A stretch of 64,000 nt of DNA, from the NCBI RefSeq assembly GCF_000699445.3, contig NC_067200.1, positions 9,298,450 through 9,362,449 on the forward strand, written 5' to 3'. The DNA is from Schistosoma haematobium (Eukaryota; Platyhelminthes; Trematoda; Strigeidida; Schistosomatidae). The notes beneath the pieces are model-generated. The model ran no database searches, was not told the origin of the DNA, and was given only the letters and a program-made list of their open reading frames with translations. This document shows positions 61,301 through 64,000 of this stretch, piece by piece (the first letter of the stretch is position 1; each line of letters opens with the position of its first letter). The translations under genes and the position numbers were made by a program.

Positions 61301-63328
61301 TTTATACCAGATACACGATTCAGGACCAAATATAGCGAACTAAAGTATAGACATTATACATTTAATGGTCAATAAGTCGAGTTTCTCTCAGTTCACACTC
61401 AATGGTCAATCACATTTTACTTTTTTCGGGATATATTAATGACTGTGATACGAAATAATTTGTTAAATTATATATCTTTAACCTCATTCTTCCTTTATTT
61501 TATTGAAAAAAGGAATATACAAAGAAAAACAATGGTAAGATTGAACAACCCAGTAGGAAGTGATAATTTTTGGAATCATTCACTTTTTTCTGTCTCTCTA
61601 AATATTCCGATACGCCCAGATTATATAGTAAATAAACAAAAGAATAAGGATGATATGTATGACAAAACAAATGCTTAGGTAATGATTAAAACCGAACACT
61701 TGAGCTATAGGTAAATATTATTATTATTATTATCACTATTATGATTAGTATTGACTCATTAACCAGACACAAGTTAGTATACTTGGCTTTCAGTCACAAT
61801 CTAAATGTACGCACTAATAAAACTAACCAATTACCTAAGTCGAAGTAGGTGGAGAGAGGGGTTCGAGAACCTGAGACTTAGGGATTAAAAGGTGAATGTT
61901 TTAGCCATGAAGTCATGCCTCCGATAAGTAAATAAATGCATAATGTGGTAAACAATGCTTGATAAATTACTTAATAGTCATATATTACCATTATTATTAC
62001 TAATCGGTTCACATAATTTCACAACAACAACTTATTGATGGTCGATATGTACACAGGTTAATACATTCATTCCTATCATAACCTACGTGAAATAATGATA
62101 AATAAACAAAGTTGGTAACCTGAGAAAAATTACCGACTAGTTGAAAAGTCAGTGACAACGATATTTAATCATGAAATAATGTAGTATACAAAAACATTAT
62201 AGATGTTGAGATTAGTTCAAATAATAAATTTGATATAGGTTAGGCTGGTCATTCATCCACTTACTTTTATTCAATATCTATATCCAATTGTTCAAAACTT
62301 ATATTGCATGTAATTCGATGCTAAAATTCTGACAACTTCACCCAAAATAATATGAACTATTTTTACTAACTACTGATGAATCATGTGGTCTGTGCGCTGA
62401 TATTTACCAATCAGTAATGAGTAATTGAATAATTTAAGGTTTTTGGGATGTGTATTACGTAGGCTTAGTTACCATCTATCACAACATAAAGCGCTGGGTG
62501 ATATCGGAGAAAGTTAGAAAAAAGCTAGTGTTTGATCATGTTTACTAACACTAATAACATCACTTTGGTATTTTTACCTTGATGGCCTTATCTTAGAATC
62601 CGGATATAGTGTGGTAATTTAAGCTGATCCCTATTTGGTTCCTACAATGTTTATGATTGATCAAGTGAAATATGAGCTTTTAAGAACACCAATACATATG
62701 TTAAAAACTAATGAATTGTTACTTTCATTCAAAAGTCACTAATTACGCATATTTGACCAGCTCGTGGACTAACGTTTGGTATTGTTACAACCTCAACTCA
62801 GCCCTCTCGCACTTTAGCAAATTAAAATTTATCTGAAGAGCTTTGTTTGATTAATAGGTTGTATTCAGTATGGATTTATTTCATTTGATGTACCACTGAG
62901 AATTAGGAAACCTTGAAATCCTGTTTCGTTGTAGTATGGGACTTCTCATTAGTGTATAACTTCCTATTGAATTACAACACAGTTATTTTAATGGTCAAGT
63001 ATTGGAAGCGAGACTTAAAGGTTTTCGGTTCGATTGTTGGTAGAATCATATGTGAGCACTTTTGAAGAGTCCCATACTAGGACGGAATAGTACTTTAGTA
63101 ATAACTGATTTTCGATTATATCATAACTGAGATCAATCGGTGATGAATACAATCTACAATTAATTAAATCTAGTTAAAAACGAAAATTTCACCATAAACA
63201 TATATGTTTGGAGATTTAAAACATTTAACAAATAATTTTATATAGCTTACAGAAGTGATAACTGATAACGAACCGCTGAAAAACCATGAGAATATACGTA
63301 ATTGCTCAGCTACTTGTAGAAATGTTTT
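41731..63328 (-). CDS. TMX3: TMX3-like transmembrane PDI-family protein, split gene, 5' end outside the window
   Basis: Seven minus-strand exons (63251-63328, 59117-59213, 56850-57180, 53599-53652, 51424-51631, 43438-43822, 41731-41804) have canonical AG/GT borders and join in compatible phases to 1,227 nt (408 residues plus stop). The product is collinear with human TMX3 as I remember it: the b-domain segments FFSxS and ILVFKD, the b' segments LGLFVID and TVPNFIVLN, INDGKI, a PLFALLILGVP membrane helix, a cytosolic tail, and a C-terminal KKQA di-lysine signal for ER retrieval. Proteins of this family are ER-membrane oxidoreductases with the catalytic domain in the lumen. The a-domain with CGHC is expected beyond 64,000. 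About 35 residues before the helix are missing relative to human, probably one unrecognised phase-0 exon in the 43,823-51,423 intron. Confidence 0.82.
41960..42295 (+). mobile_element. Hammerhead SINE, near full length, diverged
   Basis: The parts appear in the order seen for this family. A 5' module begins near CCATGACTAGTGGAGTTCAA. A tRNA-like head spans about 42,090-42,160 with a degenerate box A (CAGTGGTTTAGAG) and box B (GAGTTCAGCTCC). A hammerhead lies at 42,171-42,225. A tail containing GATGGTGG and GTGATTTCAACT follows. It lies in the last TMX3-like intron, antisense to the gene. The layout resembles schistosome Smα-type retroposons. Confidence 0.75.
42171..42225 (+). ncRNA. Hammerhead ribozyme, core intact but helices weak
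   Basis: Core CTGAAGA (42183-42189) fits CUGANGA, GAAAC follows at 42204-42208, and the cleavage triplet GTC ends at 42,215. Stem II is GTCT/GGAT, held by wobbles, and the loop is one base shorter than in sister copies. Stem I (GTACTT against TAATAC) has two mismatches. Activity is doubtful. Confidence 0.6.
42300..43437. other. Remainder of the last TMX3-like intron
   Basis: AT-rich intronic sequence. Apart from the SINE remnants I recognise nothing. A plus-strand open frame at 43,001-43,207 has no family features. Confidence 0.5.
42650..42715 (-). mobile_element. Degenerate hammerhead-SINE fragment
   Basis: Reverse-strand remnants GGAAGCACTGGACAGC and ATCCTAGC match the stem I, cleavage-site and stem II part of the family, with the catalytic GAAAC lost (ATTTAG). 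Weakly supported. Confidence 0.35.
43438..43822 (-). CDS. TMX3: TMX3-like exon f (transmembrane helix and cytosolic tail)
   Basis: 385 nt. The acceptor is taken at AAACAAG after a pyrimidine-rich stretch, and the donor ATTG/GTAAGT is near consensus. It encodes KFLTTRPLFALLILGVPALM and continues to a Cys-rich membrane exit (CCCLD). An acidic patch (DDGEDDQ), a Ser run and a basic PPRRRYRHE segment follow. Human has SSPLMGCFLFGLPLGV then an acidic tail. The tail is longer and more Ser-rich than in human. The frame could stay open further upstream to an ATG at 43,885, but that part looks like the acceptor pyrimidine tract. Confidence 0.82.
43823..45663. other. Intronic sequence without recognised genes
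   Basis: Part of the 7.6-kb intron before the membrane exon. It should contain the unresolved short exon of the TMX3-like gene, unless that lies between 48.7 and 51.4 kb. I found no convincing splice-flanked coding segment. A slightly GC-richer patch near 45,590-45,650 may be repeat-derived. Confidence 0.45.
45664..45940 (-). mobile_element. TIR-bounded ~280-bp repeat with hammerhead-like core, copy 1
   Basis: Inverted relative to 51,717-52,007 and similar along its whole length. Both share a shortened or degenerate end motif related to AGACTATAATTTATGG at one end and CCATAAATTATGG at the other. The interior carries GATGAG, a short imperfect stem and CGAAACGTTTTATC, resembling the hammerhead-like motif of Penelope-element terminal repeats but with the first two core bases (CU) changed. 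It begins about 160 bp beyond the Penelope-like element's own motif. Confidence 0.65.
45941..46545 (-). mobile_element. 3' flank / pseudo-LTR region of the Penelope-like element
   Basis: Non-coding sequence downstream (minus strand) of the retroelement stop codon. It contains the hammerhead-like motif at 46,104-46,160 and ACAT/TGTG-rich low-complexity sequence near 46,330-46,370. The outer border of the element is not clear from one copy; it could end anywhere from about 46,080 to 45,940. Confidence 0.5.
46104..46160 (-). ncRNA. Hammerhead-like motif of the Penelope-like element
   Basis: Minus strand: CTGAAGA (46148-46142), one extra A, a 6-bp stem GTCCAG/CTGGAC with a 9-nt loop, then GAAACGTT (GAAAC at 46119-46115). 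This matches the CTGAAGAAG...CGAAACGTT signature I associate with Penelope-like elements, which are known to carry hammerhead motifs in their flanks. The extra A between core and stem II departs from the canonical CUGANGA layout, so self-cleavage is uncertain. Confidence 0.6.
46547..48650 (-). pseudogene. Penelope-like element polyprotein (RT plus GIY-YIG), one frameshift
   Basis: Two overlapping minus-strand frames (48647-47823 and 47878-46547) are halves of one protein. The first carries the N-terminal PLE motifs (VNLSDRPLNPHE, RADKGNTTVIM, FYGLPKIRK, RPVV). The second has the reverse-transcriptase motif A FDVSPLFTNVP (residues 32-42), motif B KEGIAMGSPVSP, catalytic YVDD (133-136), LAFLDC and VYRKSTHSERYL typical of PLEs. 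It ends with a GIY-YIG endonuclease (VYEI at 331, YVGETSR at 343-349, RLKEH at 354-358). The frames switch near 47,870 at a short A run (minus strand), consistent with one extra base. In the linker region a Cys usually seen before HDC is Trp. No ATG opens the N-terminal frame, so the copy is probably 5'-truncated. Related schistosome elements have been described (Cercyon type); the family assignment here is by motif only. Confidence 0.9.
48662..48707. repeat. Poly(A) tract of about 46 nt
   Basis: An uninterrupted A run on the plus strand abuts the 5' end of the minus-strand Penelope-like element, so that in the element's own orientation a T run precedes the coding frame. Confidence 0.95.
48935..49105 (-). 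mobile_element. Palindromic hammerhead SINE: tail', ribozyme, tail
   Basis: The minus-strand tail and hammerhead are followed directly by a plus-strand tail (TCTAGCTTCAATTGACTCAT at about 49,052-49,071) instead of a tRNA-like head. The arms 48,940-48,971 and 49,033-49,073 pair with each other around the ribozyme. The head has been lost or never copied. Confidence 0.8.
48979..49034 (-). ncRNA. Hammerhead ribozyme with intact core
   Basis: Minus strand in order: GGATGC, stem I strand GCACTG, core CTGAGGA (CUGANGA with N=G), stem II GTCC/GGAC with loop CATACTA, GAAA, a very short stem III (AC/GT around GACC), triplet GTC, then CAGTGC which pairs perfectly with stem I, and TTCC which re-pairs with GGA beyond an internal loop. 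The internal loop facing the stem II loop mirrors the natural S. mansoni type I ribozyme. It lies in a TMX3-like intron in the sense orientation. Confidence 0.85.
49106..50054. other. Intronic AT-rich sequence
   Basis: No gene or clear repeat recognised. The patch at 49,650-49,800 is slightly GC-richer and might be an old tRNA-headed repeat, but I cannot support it. Confidence 0.4.
50055..50170 (-). mobile_element. Degenerate hammerhead-SINE fragment
   Basis: The minus strand retains CTGAAGA and GGACGAA but has T in place of the conserved A after GAA, a broken stem II (GTAC/GGAC) and no cleavage triplet. Ribozyme remnant at 50,060-50,113. Confidence 0.55.
50242..50757 (+). mobile_element. 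Dispersed 3'-anchored repeat, copy 1
   Basis: Begins near GCCCTGGTACGGCCGAG and ends with tandem AAATAAATAAAT. A second copy in the opposite orientation lies at 58,359-58,885 and an older fragment at 60,085-60,275. Shared 3' ends with variable 5' ends and an AATAAA-type tail suggest retrotransposition of a LINE 3' region or a SINE. The family is not identified. It is much more GC-rich than its surroundings, and the open frames inside it have no recognised domain. Confidence 0.75.
50866..51190 (-). mobile_element. Hammerhead SINE, full length with 5' module
   Basis: Minus strand: the 5' module (near 51,190 down to about 51,060), the tRNA-like head at about 50,957-51,050 with box A-like CTGTGGTCTAATTG and box B-like GGGTTTGGACCTC, the ribozyme at 50,900-50,955, then the tail to 50,866. 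It pairs head to head with the plus-strand fragment that follows. Confidence 0.8.
50900..50955 (-). ncRNA. Hammerhead ribozyme, inactivated
   Basis: Stem I and GAAAC are preserved, but the core reads CTGCGGA, so the invariant A6 is C, and the cleavage triplet has become ATC with stem III disrupted. Predicted dead. Confidence 0.65.
51222..51366 (+). mobile_element. Hammerhead SINE 3' part, core mutated
   Basis: Plus strand: GCGCACTG, then TACTAAGTA where CTGANGA is expected, perfect GTCC/GGAC stem II, GAAAC, GTC, CAATGCTTCC and the tail to about 51,366. Core G5 and G8 are lost, so the ribozyme should be inactive. It lies 30 bp past the inverted copy. Confidence 0.75.
51424..51631 (-). CDS. 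TMX3: TMX3-like exon e (b' domain)
   Basis: 208 nt between ATTTAG and AAA/GTAAGG. It reads YFQLAWTNDIESLENLAMR, then TITVPNFIVLNPVTHELF, then NLINFLMLINDGKIK. Human has FQFGHMDGNDYINTLLM, then ELTVPTVVVLNTSNQQYF, then MVQFINNILDG. It is the clearest match to the family. Confidence 0.9.
51717..52007 (+). mobile_element. TIR-bounded ~290-bp repeat with hammerhead-like core, copy 2
   Basis: The left end AGACTATAATCTATG and the right end, reverse-complemented AGACTATAATTTATGG, form terminal inverted repeats that may extend outward by CG. Internal features match copy 1: GATGAG at about 51,924, an imperfect 6-bp stem with loop CGCGAC, then CGAAACGTTTTATC. No coding capacity. It could be a MITE-like element or an excised Penelope terminal repeat. 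Confidence 0.7.
52240..52320 (-). mobile_element. Hammerhead-SINE tail fragment, inverted
   Basis: A minus-strand tail (TAGATCATCATTGAAT) plus GGAAGCATTGCACAGG and a decayed stem II region. It forms the left half of an inverted pair. Confidence 0.5.
52321..52575 (+). mobile_element. Hammerhead SINE, diverged, near full length
   Basis: 5' module, a tRNA-like head (box B-like AGTTTCGATTCC at about 52,440), a decayed ribozyme at 52,455-52,510 that keeps GAAAC and GTCC but not the CTGANGA core, and a tail with GGTGGTCTAGC. Confidence 0.6.
52735..52875. repeat. Short dispersed module shared with 55,277-55,340
   Basis: Both sites share a TACAACGTAG(G/A)ACC start, GCATCGGT and a CATC(A/G)...CATCA(A/G)CAC end. 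The family is unknown. Confidence 0.45.
52876..53598. other. Intronic sequence, nothing recognised
   Basis: Ordinary intronic sequence of the TMX3-like gene between repeat debris and exon d. I see no gene, RNA or clear repeat. Confidence 0.5.
53599..53652 (-). CDS. TMX3: TMX3-like exon d, 54-nt micro-exon
   Basis: The acceptor ATTCAG and donor CG/GTAAGT bracket 54 nt. One base completes the AGG codon from exon c, then 17 codons follow (VLEFGRNLALKRLPHII), then two bases pass to exon e. It corresponds to human RLKSIIQEVARDYRDLF. It is short, so the support is mainly the perfect phase match and strong splice sites. Confidence 0.75.
53653..54284. other. Intronic sequence upstream of exon d
   Basis: AT-rich, nothing recognised. 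Confidence 0.5.
54285..54510 (-). mobile_element. Hammerhead SINE, left arm of an inverted pair
   Basis: Minus strand: a tRNA-like head with box A-like AGCGGTCTTGTGG and an excellent box B GGGTTCGAATCTCG (54,395-54,455), a dead ribozyme at 54,321-54,375 (core CTGGGGA, A6 replaced by G), and a tail ending near 54,285. Confidence 0.8.
54515..54695 (+). mobile_element. Hammerhead SINE, right arm of an inverted pair
   Basis: Plus strand: starts inside the tRNA-like head at TAGGTCCTGGGTTCGAATCT, then the ribozyme at 54,558-54,611 and the tail to about 54,695. Confidence 0.8.
54558..54611 (+). ncRNA. Hammerhead ribozyme, core intact, stem II shortened
   Basis: CTGAGGA and GAAAC are intact and stem I GCACT/AGTGC pairs, but one base is missing on the 3' side of stem II (GTTC against GAA). 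The triplet is ATC and stem III is weakened. Reduced or no activity is expected. Confidence 0.55.
54700..55199. other. Intronic sequence, nothing recognised
   Basis: AT-rich sequence with no supported gene or repeat. Confidence 0.5.
55200..55276. repeat. AT dinucleotide microsatellite, about 38 repeats
   Basis: Uninterrupted AT alternation of about 76 nt. Confidence 0.97.
55277..55340. repeat. Short dispersed module between two microsatellites
   Basis: About 64 bp that resembles 52,735-52,875. It sits exactly between the AT and AAT tracts, as if the simple repeats grew at the ends of an inserted element. Confidence 0.45.
55341..55391. repeat. AAT trinucleotide microsatellite, about 17 repeats
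   Basis: Pure AAT repeats of about 51 nt. Confidence 0.95.
55392..56185. other. Intronic sequence, nothing recognised
   Basis: T-rich on the plus strand (the intron's antisense), with no supported gene. Confidence 0.5.
56290..56530 (+). pseudogene. RTE-type LINE reverse-transcriptase C-terminal fragment
   Basis: One plus-strand frame reads HTYIIKLNRETSPYLEFW, then KKRRPRNTLRWGLEVDIKKM, then KKLERIPQNRVRWRILVGG. This is the conserved C-terminal tail of RTE-clade non-LTR retrotransposons (RGRPRNTLRRELE...W..LE..AQDR..WR.LV.GL). An in-frame TAG replaces the usual Trp. It is a dead 5'-truncated copy, probably of the schistosome SR2 type; the subfamily is inferred. Confidence 0.8.
56850..57180 (-). 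CDS. TMX3: TMX3-like exon c (b/b' domains with a low-complexity insert)
   Basis: 331 nt. The acceptor ATGTAG supplies the two bases that complete the codon from exon b; the donor is AG/GTGAAT. It encodes DLILWTLRERQPGFPKL, then WWEFASNELL, and ends RLLGLFVIDQLIEKSS, matching human SSWINRERFQNYLAMDG and KLVALAVIDEKNTS. Between the last two segments sits an insert of about 38 residues rich in N, T, S and D that human TMX3 lacks. It is encoded partly by trinucleotide-like ACT/AGT runs. Confidence 0.82.
57335..57480 (-). mobile_element. Old hammerhead-SINE copy, inverted half
   Basis: The minus strand keeps GAGCACTGGACAACCG and a decayed ribozyme (57,374-57,425). A box B-like GGTTTGATTCCC lies near 57,447-57,460. 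Confidence 0.5.
57490..57730 (+). mobile_element. Old hammerhead-SINE copy, forward half
   Basis: The plus strand keeps CTTAGTAGTCCTATACTTAG in place of core and stem II, and a GTGGT-containing tail. The ribozyme remnant lies at 57,645-57,701 without GAAAC. Confidence 0.45.
57735..58358. other. Intronic sequence, nothing recognised
   Basis: AT-rich, no supported gene or repeat. Confidence 0.5.
58359..58885 (-). mobile_element. Dispersed 3'-anchored repeat, copy 2
   Basis: Inverted relative to 50,242-50,757 and alignable along its length, from GCCCTGGTGCGGCCGAG to the AAATAAATAAA tail. It may extend further 5' (to about 58,930) than copy 1, as expected for differently truncated retrocopies. 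GC-rich against its AT-rich surroundings. Confidence 0.75.
59117..59213 (-). CDS. TMX3: TMX3-like exon b (b domain)
   Basis: 97 nt, enters in phase 0 after TATAG and leaves with one base of a codon at CAA/GTAAGT. It encodes PYIETLKSS followed by EILVFKDSQVYSYPG, corresponding to human EYVTLKEMPAVLVFKDETYFVYDEY. Confidence 0.85.
59214..60084. other. Intronic sequence, nothing recognised
   Basis: No supported gene. The open frame at 59,719-59,907 (plus) has no family features and no splice context I trust. Confidence 0.5.
60085..60275 (-). mobile_element. Dispersed 3'-anchored repeat, old fragment (copy 3)
   Basis: Diverged match to the 5' half of copies 1 and 2. It retains the plus-strand landmarks GAAGGCAGTGGATAGGACTT, CGTGGCTGTATGAGACCATT and ACCAGGGCATTT. 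Confidence 0.6.
60805..61145 (+). mobile_element. Hammerhead SINE, full length, diverged
   Basis: 5' module starting near AGCCATGACTAGTGAAGTTC, a decayed tRNA-like head (box B-like GATTCAGTCCC near 60,990), ribozyme remnant 61,010-61,070 (stem II GTCC/GGAC kept; CTGANGA and GAAAC lost), and a tail. It shows the complete layout in one orientation without an inverted partner. Confidence 0.6.
61150..62890. other. Intronic sequence, little recognised
   Basis: AT-rich. A minus-strand stretch at about 61,855-61,925 looks like a decayed tRNA-derived head (GGTTCTCGAACCCC), too poor to call. ATT/TTA runs lie at 61,715-61,735. The open frame at 61,439-61,678 has no family features. Confidence 0.4.
62895..62960 (-). 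mobile_element. Hammerhead-SINE fragment, inverted half
   Basis: The minus strand keeps AGTCCCATACTA and ACGAAACAGG (62,906-62,956), but core CTGANGA has become ATGAGA and stem II does not close. Confidence 0.5.
62980..63150 (+). mobile_element. Hammerhead-SINE fragment, forward half
   Basis: A tRNA-like box B (GGTTCGATTG near 63,027), then TTGAAGA, perfect GTCC/GGAC stem II, and GGAATAG in place of GAAAC (63,053-63,096). C3 and A13 are lost, so it is inactive. Confidence 0.55.
63251..63328 (-). CDS. TMX3: TMX3-like exon a (b domain)
   Basis: 26 codons, phase 0 at both ends. The acceptor follows a T-rich tract ending ATCAAG and the donor is TCT/GTAAGC. The segment FLQVAEQLRIFSWFFSGS matches human YIDAASELIVYTYFFSAS position by position in character. 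The 5' border is the least certain; AG sites at 63,313 and 63,310 would shorten the exon. Confidence 0.72.
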
Positions 63329-63619
63329 CTTGATATAAATAAGAACCAAAAGTAATGAAAAGTTAGACGTGAAAAAAGAAAGATACAAATATACAAGGAC
63401 AATACTTGACACTTTCGCTTCACTATGATATACTAATTCTATGGATAACATCCTGTGTAAATCGGTTATGAAATGTAAGATGAAATAGTATATGATTTCA
63501 ATAATCTAGAAACACTTTATAATTGTAATTATTTAACATTGAAAGAAGAAAAACAATACCAGTTAAATATATCACACAAGAATTCTCATCATACATACTG
63601 TTGATTAGAGTTGGAAGTG

Positions 63620-63830
63620 TATACTATTGCATCCTAACCTAATAGTAAAGCGCTTATTACAAGGTCTAAAAAAAGATTATGAGTTCAATCCGTAGTAGAG
63701 TCGTGAGTGAGTGTTACTAAGGGATCCTATACACTAAGACAAAACATGGTCGATAGCATTCGATCTGCACTAAATAAGGACTTGACACACATGACATTGA
63801 TCACCACCCAGTGATCAATCAATTGTGATT
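63620..63830 (+). mobile_element. Old hammerhead-SINE copy
   Basis: tRNA-like head with box B-like GAGTTCAATCCG (about 63,680) and remnant TACTAAGGGATCCTATACA then AAAACATGG (63,705-63,765). Confidence 0.45.
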
Positions 63831-63854
63831 ACATCTCAGTCCTACAGGAGGTCA

Positions 63855-64000
63855 GTCGCGGCCCGGATAGCTTAGTGGTAACGTCTCTGACTGTGGAGCT
63901 GAGTGATGCGGGATCGAACCCGCCAGGGAGCACCAGTTCCCTCAAGATTACAGGTACACCTTGCTGACGAGTGACATGTAGCACGAAACCCGGGCCCAGG
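63855..64000 (+). mobile_element. Second tRNA-headed hammerhead element (Smα-like), cut by the window edge
   Basis: A different and much better preserved head at 63,859-63,932: box A TAGCTTAGTGG, box B GGATCGAACCC, and an anticodon-like loop with GTG, so probably a tRNA-His-type ancestor. A hammerhead follows about 20 bp later. It is unlike the more common family in this window, whose box B is GGGTTCGAATCTC. Confidence 0.8.
63951..64000 (+). ncRNA. Hammerhead ribozyme, 3' part outside the window
   Basis: Core CTGACGA (63964-63970), a short stem II GTG/CAC with loop ACATGTAG, GAAAC (63985-63989), then CCGGGCCCAGG, where stem III would begin. The cleavage triplet and the second stem I strand lie past the edge. 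Confidence 0.7.

Noticed and set aside
61439..61678. 79-codon plus-strand frame, and similar single frames at 43,001, 44,534 and 59,719
   Set aside because: AT-rich intronic sequence with no domain, no splice context and no repeat identity.
63859..63932. Second tRNA-like sequence (GTG in the anticodon-like loop) as a tRNA-His gene
   Set aside because: The 5' and 3' ends do not form a seven-pair acceptor stem, and it runs directly into a hammerhead, so it is a SINE head.

Overview
The window looks like a piece of a blood-fluke (Schistosoma-type) genome. The reasons are split genes with short exons and multi-kilobase introns, many tRNA-headed SINE-like elements that carry a hammerhead ribozyme (the Smα style of schistosome satellite/retroposon), a Penelope-like retroelement, RTE-type LINE debris and AT-rich non-coding DNA. 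I cannot name the species from sequence alone.

Region 1 (1 to about 41,120) is one tandem array of a roughly 1.58-kb unit. It has 26 unit starts plus a terminal partial copy, and it runs off the left edge. Every unit holds one tRNA-Val(AAC) gene on the minus strand with intact box A and box B and a T4 Pol III terminator, so the window has 27 tRNA-Val genes, the last one slightly divergent. With the internal GT microsatellite subtracted, unit length is 1,547-1,549 bp in all units but one, so almost all length variation comes from that microsatellite (15-37 nt). I see no protein gene in the array; the small open frames there recur only because the unit recurs, and the most conspicuous of them is the antisense of the tRNA.

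Region 2 (about 41,730 to 63,330, minus strand) holds the 3' two thirds of a split gene that I reconstruct as the fluke orthologue of TMX3, a transmembrane ER thioredoxin-related protein of the PDI family. Seven exons join with matching phases, read collinearly with my memory of human TMX3, and end in a transmembrane helix, an acidic/Ser-rich cytosolic tail and a di-lysine KKQA C-terminus. The catalytic thioredoxin domain would lie beyond the right edge. One short phase-0 exon just before the membrane exon was not found.

The introns of that gene are full of mobile DNA. They contain a frameshifted Penelope-like element (46.5-48.65 kb), a pair of inverted TIR-bounded repeats (45.7 and 51.7 kb), many copies of a tRNA-headed hammerhead SINE often arranged as head-to-head inverted pairs, three copies of a 3'-anchored dispersed repeat, an RTE C-terminal fragment and microsatellites. 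One hammerhead (48,979-49,034) keeps every core position and lies in the same orientation as the host gene, so it could cut the intron. A second SINE family with its own hammerhead starts at the right edge.

The parts do not form one pathway. The tRNA array is a translation-supply locus of unusual size, the TMX3-like gene belongs to ER protein folding, and the rest is retroelement content whose shared theme is Pol III promoters and self-cleaving RNA.
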